A DNA stretch of 64,000 nucleotides from the NCBI GenBank assembly GCA_002286715.1, contig NSJX01000024.1:186001-250000 (forward strand). Reading direction: 5' to 3'. A program made the translations under genes and the position numbers. Origin of the DNA: Dentipellis sp. KUC8613. Taxonomy: Eukaryota > Basidiomycota > Agaricomycetes > Russulales > Hericiaceae. This document shows, in pieces, positions 31,969 to 41,824 of this stretch; within the stretch, counting starts at the first letter, position 1; the number at the start of each line of letters is the position of its first letter. The notes beneath the pieces were generated by a model. That model searched no databases and was not told where the DNA came from. It was given only the letters and a program-made list of their open reading frames with translations.

Positions 31969-33926
31969 CTACGGCCTCCATAAATTAGTGCAATAGTTTA
32001 GCGCCAGGTCCCATACTTGCGTCTTCGAGTGCATGTCTATTTGACGAATCTGAGGTAATGATGACACGTATGCCTGGAGTTGGTCGACGTGGTATTCGGT
32101 GAGAGGACAATCTGCCTCTGGAACGTGTACATAGGAGAGGTGGTCTGGAACGTGTGAAGTGAATGGGTTCTGGGCTACACCAGGGCCTTCAGCTTGGCTG
32201 TTCTCTCGCTCGTGGTGCTCAATGATATCTTGCCGGTGAAGATCAGCCCAGTCTATCCCGTAATTTGGCTGGTCTGCTTCGTCCATGTCACCAGGGTCTT
32301 CTGCTGAAACGGGAGCAAAGATGCTGCGCCGCCCGTGTAGCACCGTGCCATGAGTATATAGCTGCACAGGAGTAAGGCTAGGCTGTCCACGTCGCCGCAG
32401 CACATGGTTGTTCCAGGCTCCCATCCAGGCCTGTGCGTCTTGGTTGACGGCTTCGAGAAATAAGAATTGAAGAAGCCAGATGTGCGAATCAAGGTTGACG
32501 TCCAGTCTGTGAAACAGCTCCAGGGAGTGAAAGAAATCCTTCCACTTTGACCCGAAACCACTGGTTACATCGACCCACAGGCGTTCGATGCGTATGTTGT
32601 GTACGCTCCTGTGGATGCGTGAACAGAGCTCTGCGACATGGGTACAGAAACTCACCGCCCATGGATGTACGACCCTCGGTTTGGGCCGCGAACCTCTTCC
32701 ATACGTGCGGCAACAAGTTGGTTTTCTCCACCATAGTCACCTCGGACTCGGCTTGGGTAACCGAACTCACTTGCAATTGCTTCAAATAGCTCAAGGACGG
32801 TTTGTGACAGGTTGTTTGTGCTGGCACGGATACCAAGCACAAACCGAGAGTAGCCGTCAATGAATGCATGGATGACAATCTTCCACCTTATTAGACCTGT
32901 TGAAGAGGCAGTGAGCGAGAGACTGTTTCAACACATCGGGGAGAAATCTACCATGCTGCCCGTCATGGTGCAGTAGTGAGTTCGGCCCCGGAACTGAGTA
33001 GACACGTCGTTCGAGCCGACGGGGACCAAATGAGCGAGTTGAAGGGCCAACAACTCGCCTGTATGACTCCTCAAGGCGCTGCCTAGGGACGCGCTCTCCG
33101 AGCTCTATGAGGTAGCCATCGATCATGCGGCGCCCAAAGGCAGGAAACTGGTGGTATATTGATAAAACCAGCTGGTCAAGCTCCTCGTCACTGAGGTGAG
33201 ACAAGTTACTAGCCGACCCTGGGTAGTAAACACGGAGTAGTGTCCCATCGCCTTGTGGAGTGTCTTGGTATACAGGAGGGCTGGCTTCTGTAAGACCAAA
33301 GTCAAGTAGTCGCCGCCTTACTGTTCGAGCTGAGCAGGCATAAAGCAGAGCGATATCAGTGTTTCGACCCCGTCCACTGGATAAAACAGACAAGTCCTCC
33401 GGTGCTATGTTGACATAGGGCCGCCCTCGGCGCCCACTTGATATGCGTGTGGAAAAAGGGGGAGCCGGAGTGTCTGGGTCGTCGGCAGAAGCAGATACAG
33501 CTTCTTCCAACTCGCTGACCATGCGCCCAATGCTAGACTGCATTGTCAGAAAGAAATCTGCGGCTATCAAAGCGCGGTGCTTGATGCTTTTCAGAAGAGA
33601 GTATTTGTTAAAGGAAGGCTCAGGCTCACAAAGTGGATATCTGCCAGTAGCCGGTTACATTCATCCTGGTGGATCCCTAACCGGTGGGCATCTCCAAGCT
33701 GGGTCGCTAGGGCGCAGTCCACTCGGTAGCAGAGTGCACTGTATGCATCGAAGATGTTGCGAAAGACTACGGACTCTGTCCCAGCAACAGCTGCCATAGC
33801 TGCTCGAGACCAGGCTGTCAGTGAGTCGATAACGTAGCAGACACGTGCCTGGGGGCGCTGAGACTCGTGCGCCTCCCAGTAAGGCACTTCGTTCCTGCTA
33901 GGCGGCCTAGGCCGTGTGCTGCTCAT
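31969..33926 (-). CDS. DDE integrase (retroviral-integrase-like transposase)
   Basis: Four exons (33630-33926, 32952-33537, 32656-32896, 31969-32608) total 1764 nt, 587 aa, all phases consistent. A helix-turn-helix-like segment (NTDIALLYACSARTVRRRLL) precedes the core. The catalytic triad is: Asp in LLHHDGQHG, Asp in VRGDYGGENQLVA (55 residues later), and Glu in SVHNIRIERLW (34 residues between), the D-x55-D-x34-E spacing of retroviral-type integrases. The region after the core has GAWNNHVLRRRGQPSLTPVQ, typical of this integrase class. The closest known relatives are 'integrase core domain' proteins of fungal and animal DNA transposons. Best candidate for the enzyme that moves the 14.4-kb element. 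Confidence 0.9.
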
Positions 33927-33998
33927 AACGCAGTACCAGACCTAGCGCTAGCTTCAGGATTCGAGCTTGTAACTCTCCTGAAGCCTCAGAGGCTCAGA

Positions 33999-34245
33999 AG
34001 CTTGGGAACCCAACCCAACCCAAAGTGTCCAAAAAAAGAAGAGCTTGCAAAAATCTCGATTGAAACGGCCACGAGAAGTGAATGAATGAATACCAAAACG
34101 AAACCACAAAAACCAAAATGAAACCCCAAACCTTCGAACCGAAACCACAAACCCGAAAACGAAACCGAAATCATGAAAATGAAACTGAAATCACGAAAAC
34201 GAAACTGAAATCACGAAAATGAGATTATGTAAACAAGAACGCAAC
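33999..34245 (-). repeat. Subterminal repeats of the element (right)
   Basis: CCCAACCCAACCC near 34010 mirrors the GGGTTGGGTTGGG at the left side. 34090-34240 holds about seven degenerate units of GAAACTGAAATCACGAAAAC type (20 bp). The minus-strand sense (GATTTCRGTTTCGTTTT) resembles the left array, giving inverted but unequal subterminal arrays. Confidence 0.75.
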
Positions 34246-34249
34246 ATCG

Positions 34250-34278
34250 AAAAATATTTTGTCCGGCCAGGCCCTCCA
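34250..34278 (-). repeat. Right terminal inverted repeat of the 14.4-kb element
   Basis: Reverse complement reads TGGAGGGCCTGGCCGGACAA then AATATTT. Followed outward by AA and the repeat ACTCGAT. Confidence 0.88.
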
Positions 34279-34287
34279 AAACTCGAT

Positions 34288-34769
34288 GGCCACTTTCAGT
34301 CACGAATTTGCTTCCGCCCGCCCTCCGCGTGTTTACGATGCTGACAACAAGTTCAACAAGAAACCTAAATGCACAATATCATAGGTTGGTCCACCCGAGG
34401 TCCGAGTGACGCATCATGCAGTTGGAGGGTACCATCCCAGTCTGCAGGTGGAGAGTACCATCCTAGTCTACGAGTGCACGCGCCCCTCGTGGCACGCGCA
34501 TACACTGCGGCCACTGCAACTGCTGTACAATAATTATGAAAGAGTAGATATTGATGTGATCGTACGATATACTGTAGTAGATAACAGTCTAGGGGATTAT
34601 AGTGCAATACCGGTAGTTTAAGAGATTATACCCGACATCGTCTGGTCGAAAGTCGAGAGTCAGAAGTCGAAAGTCAAAGTCTGGATAGTCACGCGTCACG
34701 CGTCACGACTTAACGCAGAGTCAAGGAGTTCGACGTCCACCACCAACAGGTGTCCAGCTCAGACTCGAC
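34288..34769. other. Host intergenic sequence right of the element
   Basis: No gene seen. Two near-repeats (TACCATCCCAGTCTGCAG / TACCATCCTAGTCTACGA) near 34428-34472 and short AGTCGAAAGTC repeats near 34650. Confidence 0.4.
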
Positions 34770-37463
34770 TCAAACGCTCAGCAAAGCGAGCACGGCGCCC
34801 ACCAGGCCCAGCAGCGCGCCCATCTCGCCCCCGCTCAGCCTAAACCGCTCCAACCGTCCAGCATCGCTCGTCAGATTCTTAATCTTATCCTTACCGCCAC
34901 CACTGTCGTTCCCATCCGTCTGCACGTGCCCGCTGCCGTTCTTGGCGAGTGCCTGCGGCGCCGAGGACGACGGGAGCGCGGCGGGCGCGCTGGCTTGCTG
35001 CACGCCGAGCTGGCCGGAGCCGGCCATGATTTTGACGCCGACGGACGGCACGCCGTTGACCACTGCGAAAATGACTGCGATAGGACACGGGGAAGGGATC
35101 AGGAGTGAGAAGTTGGCATGCAGAAGGATGGATCGTGCAACGTACAGACTGGGCCGGGGGGCATGATGGCGGGGTTCGGGGGCAGCTGGCTGCAGTGGAT
35201 GGTGGCGCTTCCGTCCGCGTTGACCGTGTACGTGCTCTCGAGCTCGACGAGGCGCTGGCCCATATTCTACGCGAAAAGCGCGCCCATCAGACTAACACAT
35301 CCGCCCTGAAAGGAGGAGAAATAGCCTACCATAGCGTGCGTCGAAAACCCAAACCTCATCACCACGATCTTCGCCGTCTTCGCATTCTCGGAATCGTGGA
35401 ACAGGTCGTCAGCCGACAGGGTCACGTTGAAGTAGGCACCGCCGTAGCCAAGCTGCGTCGGCAGGCCAGTCGGCTGCGGCCGGCGCGACCCGAAGTAGGG
35501 CGGGTAGAATTTCTCCACACGGTATTCGGTCTGGTAGGTGATGCCTGGGCCGACGTTGTAGTCCGTGTTGGGATTGGATCCAGCTACGTAGATGGAGCCT
35601 GTTCTCCGAATATCAATTTGTCAGATCCGGTCATGGCTTCAACTGGGTATGAGAGGTCAAACGCACCATCAGGGAGAAGCGTCGCCGACGAATGATACAT
35701 GCGCGGGATCGTGCTCGCCTGCAGGCCCTCTCTTGACCACCGGGATCCAGAGGGGGCCGAAGGGTCGTATATGGCAGGAGAAAGGACAGGATGGTCCGCA
35801 TACGACTGGCCAATTGCCCACGAGTCGTTTCCGTACCCTGCGACACCTGCACAGCTCATCAGCACCTCCCAATTTGATACGCAGCAAGCTCCACAAACCT
35901 GTGCCGGCACCGTTAAGGCAGAGAATCTGGCCGTTGGGGAGGAGAATCAGGCTCCCCATGACCCGACCCTCTGGTAGACTATCAACGTGGGTCCAATGCG
36001 GCGAGACATCGGGCGATATCTGCACACAAGAGTCCGAAGCAGCATACTGCGCAATATCCCAGTTCGTGACCCATCTGCGATAATCCAAAACATCAGCGCG
36101 CAGCACCGGCACGCGACGAGCGCAAGGCACACGTACTGGCTCGGTTTCAGGTTGGATCCACCGCACATCATAACGGTCGCTGTCCAGTTATTCGCCGGGG
36201 TCATAGGCATCATGACCGTGCCTGCGCTGGCGGGGTAGGTCCTGACCGCGTCGGGTACGTCATCGATTCTGTACTCGGAGCCTGCGTTGTAGTCGAGGAT
36301 AACAGTCTGCCAATTCGCCTGTACCAGCGCCCTGTTCGACGGCAGCAGGAACGTGATCGGATACAGATTTGCGGGGAGCGTGCCTTGGAGCATGGGGGAC
36401 GCGATCGGGTCCCCGCGCGAGGGGAAAAATTCGTACGTGGGGTTTGTCTGTGCTGCATCGTTTACGAAGCCGCCCCATTCACACCCTCCGATCTATGTGC
36501 AGATGAAGATAAATCACTGAGCGGGAAACCAACAGAAGCCGACTTACTATGAGCAAACTACCGTCTTCCAGCGTCTCCCTGATGACAATGAATCCTGGTA
36601 TCTGTTTATGGGAATTTAGGCGCACTTACAGAGACGGGTACCACCGCCTGCCTGGCATGTTCCCAGCAAGAACCCAATTGCAGTCACCGTCGTCGCAAGG
36701 ATCAAGCAGCCTAGAAACAATCAGCACGAGGGCCCAAACTACGACTGCGAGTTAATTACCGTAACCTAAAATACAATCAATAAAGGCAAGCTCCACGCTC
36801 AGAGAAAATGGGCGCCTACGATCTGCCGCCGTCGGGGTCGTTGTACGGTTTGCCACCATTCTGGCTTTGCGCAGTAACGCCACCGTATGTGACGGCCTGA
36901 TTCCCCCCAGCATTCACCCACGTTCCGTTCCCGAGGACACCGCCTCCCTAGGAGCATCAACGTCAATGAAGTATTGACACCCGCCAGTTAATGTTGATCA
37001 GAGAGCGATAAGACGTACCGCGCAGAACGTGTTCGTCAGAACATCCATCGGTCTCCCACTATTCGAGCTCAGCGCGTACTCTATAAAGTCCGCCGGCGCC
37101 TGAGAATCACGGTACGGGCGCTCCAGGAAGAGTGGAAGAGGTTACCTGCAGCCCAAGCGGGATGACCGCCGACAGATGCGGGGTTGTTTTCAGTCTTATC
37201 GACCACGTAAACCTTGTCTGACGTGCCAACAAATACCTGCGAGGCGGGATCAGCGAGAGAGAGCAGGGACGCGCCGAGAAGTGGTAATGTACCTGCTGGC
37301 CGCTAACGATGCTGTTCCCGACGATCTGGAAAGTCCCCACTGCCCCCGTCTGTGACGGCTGGCCTGGAGAAGGGATCGTGGATTGTGCCAGCGCCCCGCT
37401 CGCCGCAGCGCACAGCGCCGAGGCGACGGCGGCGTGCAGGTTGCGGTGCGTGAAGGCGAACAT
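34770..37463 (-). CDS. Glyoxal oxidase-type copper radical oxidase, GPI-like tail
   Basis: Extracellular AA5-type oxidase that makes H2O2 from aldehydes, a partner of lignin peroxidases. Many exons. A signal peptide (LHAAVASALCAAASGALA) leads into GTFQIVGNSIVSGQQ. The cysteine of the Tyr-Cys cofactor is in MDVLTNTFCAGG, followed by LGNGTWVNAGGNQAVTYGG and GKPYNDPDGG. Other family blocks are IGGCEWGGFVNDAAQTNPTY, TLPANLYPITFLLPSN, a stretch from DDVPDAVRTYPASAG to PANNWTATVMMCGG, and GYGNDSWAIGQSYADHPVLS. PRMYHSSATLLPDG holds the copper-ligand Tyr-His, and GSNPNTDYN follows. The C-terminal domain (RVEKFYPPYF...) is followed by a Ser/Gly linker and a hydrophobic end (MGALLGLVGAVLALLSV), suggesting a GPI or membrane anchor. 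Exon ends were not all fixed. Confidence 0.9.
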
Positions 37464-37890
37464 TTGGTATACTCTCTTCGCGAATGAGCGTGTGGATAGT
37501 GTTGTGGAAGGCTGTTTAAAGACGTGAACCTGCAGAAAGTGGTAGGAGGGGACGCTAGCTAGCAGCAAAGGAAGGACCGCGGGCTCGCCCGCACTGTGCT
37601 TGAGAGAGAAAAGTGCGTGCGGAAAGTGAGTGTGTTATTTTCAACGGAGCGGCATGCAGCTGGGCCGAGGCGATCGAGTCGGGCACTCGGATGCCATTCG
37701 GCGAAGCTGCTGCGAGGAATCCATGTCTGCCTGATTCACCGTGTCCTGGGCTGCAAAGCAAACAAACGAAGCTCTGAGCTAAATTCTGATAGTGGATGGA
37801 GCGCTAGAAATGATGAGACCACTTTCAAAGGAGAAGATACTACTGGACAAGACACACGACCAACGAGGAGCACTGGCGCGCGAGTCAGCC
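37464..37890. other. Upstream region of the glyoxal oxidase gene
   Basis: No gene supported. A TTTAAA near 37511-37516 may act as TATA for the oxidase. Confidence 0.35.
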
Positions 37891-37894
37891 GTTT

Positions 37895-40600
37895 GCAGGA
37901 TCGGGCACCTCATTGACGCGCAGATTTGCTTCCGTCCCCGGGTCCGAGTCAAGCCCTTGGTGCGGGGCATGGTCATCGCTTTGTATTGAGTACAAATTTG
38001 CTCTCGGAATGGAGAATCTTCTACCGCCTACCCATGCAAGCCTGCCGAAAAAAACGCTGTTCGTGCCGTGAATGAACCGTGATTACCAGGTCTGTGGAAA
38101 CTGGCTTACTGAGATCGTTCGCAAGAATTATGACGGCACCTCGAAATACCGTATGGCAGGCGCGAGCTTGGAGCTTTGCTGTGTTACAGCTGGACAGCTG
38201 TAAGATCAGTTCTCGAAGCGCGCAGTAAAGCCGTGACATCGACGACTGTTGTCAGTGTCGCCAGCAAGCGCGATAAGAAAACATGGGCAAGGGCATTGCA
38301 GACTTTAAGTATGTCGGACGACAGGAGAGATCGAGAGCGAGCGGCTGGGTAAGATATGCGGAGACGTAGACTTGACAGTCCGCGGCTACGACGAGGATAT
38401 CGGCCGACGGGCCGTCCATTCTGTGCCTCGAGCGAGGACGTACTTGCGATGGCAGGCGACGGATGCTCCTATCCCTTTTTCGACGACTCTATTCCCAATT
38501 TCCGAGGGCAGCAACGGGCTACGTACGTGTTCAGCTAACAAGGAAATTGAGTCCGCTGCGCACTGCGATAAAAGTATCCACTCCGATGCGCTCGGTGCAA
38601 AACCGTCCCCCCCACGCTCTCCAGCGCTCCAGCCTCATGCTCCTTGCCCTCAAACTTCCCTCCTACGCCTCCCGTCTTTGAGACGCTGTCCAGCTTCGAG
38701 CATACCCACAACGACGATTCCCAACCATAGATCATAGACCGCCCTCGGGGGTAGGCCGAACATGTCCAGCGACCAGTCACCAAGCGCCAATTTGTCCAGC
38801 GGGATCATATGCAGCCCCGACGAACTCGCAAGGTCGTCGCCGACGTCGACCAGCATTTACTGTCTTACGCGTGGTCAAAGCATCGGTCTGACGGTGAGCA
38901 CACGCTTTGTCGGCTTCTCGTCAACGCAACATGCTGACTCAGGCACGTACCCCCATCTGCTCGTGTGATGATAACACCGACCTTATCCAGCTCACGTCCG
39001 AGGCCTCTTTCATCTCGCTCTTCTCAGTGTTGATTCTGTTTGGTCTCATTGTTGTACGTGTGTCTGATTTATGTGACAAGGATATGTGATCAACGCCGCA
39101 CCTTTCCGCAGAGAAACATCTTTCGGTACCGGAGAGATGCAGTCGATCCTTGGCGGCTGCTGGACAAGCCTCTGGACATATACATGGTGCGTCCACACCC
39201 ATTGGCGTCGTCAGTTCTCTCACTCACAATCACGTTTAAACACTCTAGCTGTCGTTGTTCTGTTCAGACCTTGTCCAGGCGCTAGGTGGTGTGCTCGATG
39301 TCAAGTGGATCAACGAGGGGAAGGTGTACTCGGGTACCTTCTGCTCTGCACAAGGTGAGCACACCGCGCATCCCGCATATGAAGCTCTGTGCTGACTCCC
39401 AGAAGGTGCTATCCAGCAGCTGGGCGAGACCGGCGTCGCGATGACCACATTCGTACGCATCAGAATATTCCTATGTCCGACGTTAACTCACCGCTTTCCA
39501 GGTTATCGCCGTCCACACGTTTGTCACCGCCGTCTGGAAGAAAGGCGTCCGCTCTCGCTTTGTCGCGTTCTGCATCGTGGGCTTCATCTGGCTGTACGTG
39601 ACCCTCTTCACCAGCATCGGGCTCGGCCTGCATGCCAAAGGTGAAGACCGCTGGGACACGCCCACTCCCGTAAGCCACCCCTTCAGTCCGTATTCGGCCC
39701 GCTACTGACGCGTCTTCTGGTCCACACAGTATTGGTGCTGGATCGGCCACCAGTGGGCGCTGGAGCGCATCTTCGGGGAGTACCTCTGGCTTTGGATAAC
39801 GCTCGGCACGTCTATCATCGTCTACATCCCGCTCTTCCTCTGGAGCCAGGGCATCATGAGTGTCGACGAGCACCGCTGGTGGCGGTTCCGCATGCACCCG
39901 CTGCGCAAGGCGCAAGACTTCGAGCCGCGGCGGCGATTTGCGCTCAGCATGCTCGCGTGAGTGTCCCTGCACTGCACCTCCCAGCGTACCTGACCTCACC
40001 CCCGATTCCACGCCGATCTCCCCATCCCCATTCCAAATCGCCCCCCGCAGCTACCCATTATCATATTCCGTGCTGGTCCTGCCACTCTCGATCGTGCGCT
40101 GGCTCACCTTCAGCACCGGCGGGAACGTGCCCTCCGCCGCGACGTTCGTCGTCATCACGCTCTACGGGCTCTCCGGCATGGTCAACGTGCTCCTCCTGGT
40201 GCTCACGCGCCCGCGGCTGCTGCTCTTCAGCGAGCCCCTCCCCACGACCGCGCCCGTCCGCGCGCCGCCGCCGCGCCCGCTGTCCAAGGGCCGCCGCCCG
40301 GACACCGTGGGCAGCCTGCAGCCGATACGCCTCGGCACGCTGCACGAGGAGGGCCGCTGGAAGGTCCCGCTCGAGCGGGACAGCGTCGCGTCGTCGTATG
40401 ACAGCGTTGTGCACATCCACTAACCCCTGCTGCTGTTCTCCTCTGCGGACGGAGGTGGAGATCGGAGATAGGGACGTCGTGCTGCTCACCAGGCTTGGCG
40501 GCATCGGAGACTCCGATGCGCAGTCTAATTTCCTTTTCCTTTCCTTTTTTTTTGGCCATGGGGGTGCGGTCTCTCATGCACGCGGCTTCCAGCCGTCGTT
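37895..40600 (+). repeat. Tandem segmental duplication, copy 1
   Basis: Copy 1 holds the first GPCR-like gene plus upstream DNA. Homology to copy 2 starts near TTGCTTCCGTC (about 37924 versus 41846), includes AGCATACCCAC...GGGGGTAGGCCGAACATG before the start codon, and reaches the CTTTTCCTTTCCTTTTT tract after the stop. Offset is about 3.84 kb at the start codons. The outer edges are fuzzy. Confidence 0.75.
38762..40423 (+). CDS. Seven-helix receptor-like membrane protein, paralogue A
   Basis: Eight exons, about 400 aa. Seven hydrophobic segments: ISLFSVLILFGLIV, LFCSDLVQALGGVLDV, TTFVIAVHTFVTAVW, VAFCIVGFIWLYVTLF, LWLWITLGTSIIVYIPLFLW, YSVLVLPLSIVRWLTF and TFVVITLYGLSGMVNVLLLV. These are preceded by a short outer N-terminus and followed by a cytosolic Ser/Arg-rich tail ending SSYDSVVHIH. 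The layout and the R-x-F-R-Y-R-R loop resemble fungal cAMP-receptor/Git3-like GPCRs, which couple to G proteins for nutrient or unknown ligands. Ligand unknown. The start codon context and first exon (CTRGQSIGLT-like end) are shared with the downstream paralogue. Confidence 0.82.
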
Positions 40601-41824
40601 TTGGAAGACGCGCGTTCCGTTGTTCTTTTCTTCTCTTTCCTTTTTATGTCCTTGCTGTTGTCCTTGCTCTTGCTGTCCTACCCATATTTACCACTGATGC
40701 CCGATGTTTGTTGTATTTACACCCTTATATTGTTGTACTGTAGACTATCCCCCGACCTGCGCGGTCTCCTCTTGTACATGTACTCTACCTCTACCTCTAC
40801 CCTACGCCGTGCAATGAAATTTACGCCGATATTATGTCCACCCGAGCTATGCTATGGTATTCTATCTGTCGACCGTTTGTATATATTCTTCGTGACTGGA
40901 GTCAGAAGAATGCCGGCGACGATCCTTGCGCGTGCTGACTGTCACGTCCCTTTGCAAGCAAGGGTGTCGCATAGCAAGCATTAGGTCATACCTGCGGCGT
41001 CAGCATGGCTGCTATGTCCCTATACCTACCATAACGCTTCGACCAAATGCGCCTGGGGAATGACTGAGCAGAGAAAGTGCCGTAGTGACTAGTGGGCCAC
41101 ACGACCATTGAGGCGGAGAAAACGGACGCGTACGACTGCCGTTCTAGGCACCGGGACACGCTACGTAGCGTGTTGTGTTCCTCGCACCGTAGCTCACGAT
41201 CTCTTGTTTATAATTAGCCAATGCGCGAGCCGTCGTCGCTCGAAGACGATAAGCGACTCGGGATGACTGCACCATTATATTCCGGGAAGCCGCATGCTCA
41301 ATGGTAGAGCGATGACAGCCCCGGGCCCGAGAGCTACGTGAGATAGGCAGCCCCGGTGGTAGAAAGTCGGCGAAGCCAATATTCGTCGGGAAGAGCCCTT
41401 CAGAGAGGATATTCAGGTCTAGGTGCGTAGAATTGACCTCCGGCAGTGGTGTCACGCGGGCATCGCGGCTCGGAGTCGGGTGCACGCGACACCCATGCTC
41501 GCGTGACACAAAATGCTATCGCAGAGGGCTCGAAGCCTGTCAGGCATGTCAAAAGCTGGCACAACCTCGTGCATTTTCGCAGCATCAGCGCGAGGTTATT
41601 GCAAGCACGCCGCGAGGTGCTCGCGCTTCCTTCACTGGGATTGTCGTGATGCCACGAACGCGTTCAGATGGGATCCTGTAAGCCTGCCGCGAGGAAACCA
41701 CCGAGTTATCTTATCTTCTGGCAAATAAGCGTGACTGCTGTACCTGATAGCCATAAATTGATCATTAGGAACAGGCACTCGACGCGTCTCCGGCGACGTG
41801 CAAGCCAGCCGTTGAAGCAGGAGG
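40601..41824. other. Spacer between the duplicated units
   Basis: No coding feature is supported. A T/C-rich tract near 40617-40680 is probably the 3' UTR of paralogue A. Confidence 0.45.

Larger units (their letters stand above)
19861..34287. mobile_element. 14.4-kb TIR DNA element with integrase, HECT-like and TET/JBP-like genes
   Basis: Inverted ends: TGGAGGGCCTGGCCGGACAA starts at 19869, and the same sequence on the minus strand starts at 34278. The match continues through AAAATATTT with one extra A on the left. Both ends are bordered by the direct repeat ACTCGAT (19861-19867 and 34281-34287), a probable 7-bp target duplication; one or two bases between repeat and TIR are ambiguous. Between the ends lie four minus-strand coding regions, two arrays of short subterminal repeats and a GC-rich minisatellite. 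The integrase is the likely transposition enzyme. The dioxygenase and the HECT-like protein are presumably auxiliary. The recognised coding regions are largely open, suggesting recent activity. Confidence 0.85.

Noticed and set aside
19861..34287. Polinton/Maverick or Starship-type giant element
   Set aside because: No DNA polymerase B, capsid gene or tyrosine recombinase is seen; the ends are short TIRs and the integrase is of another class.
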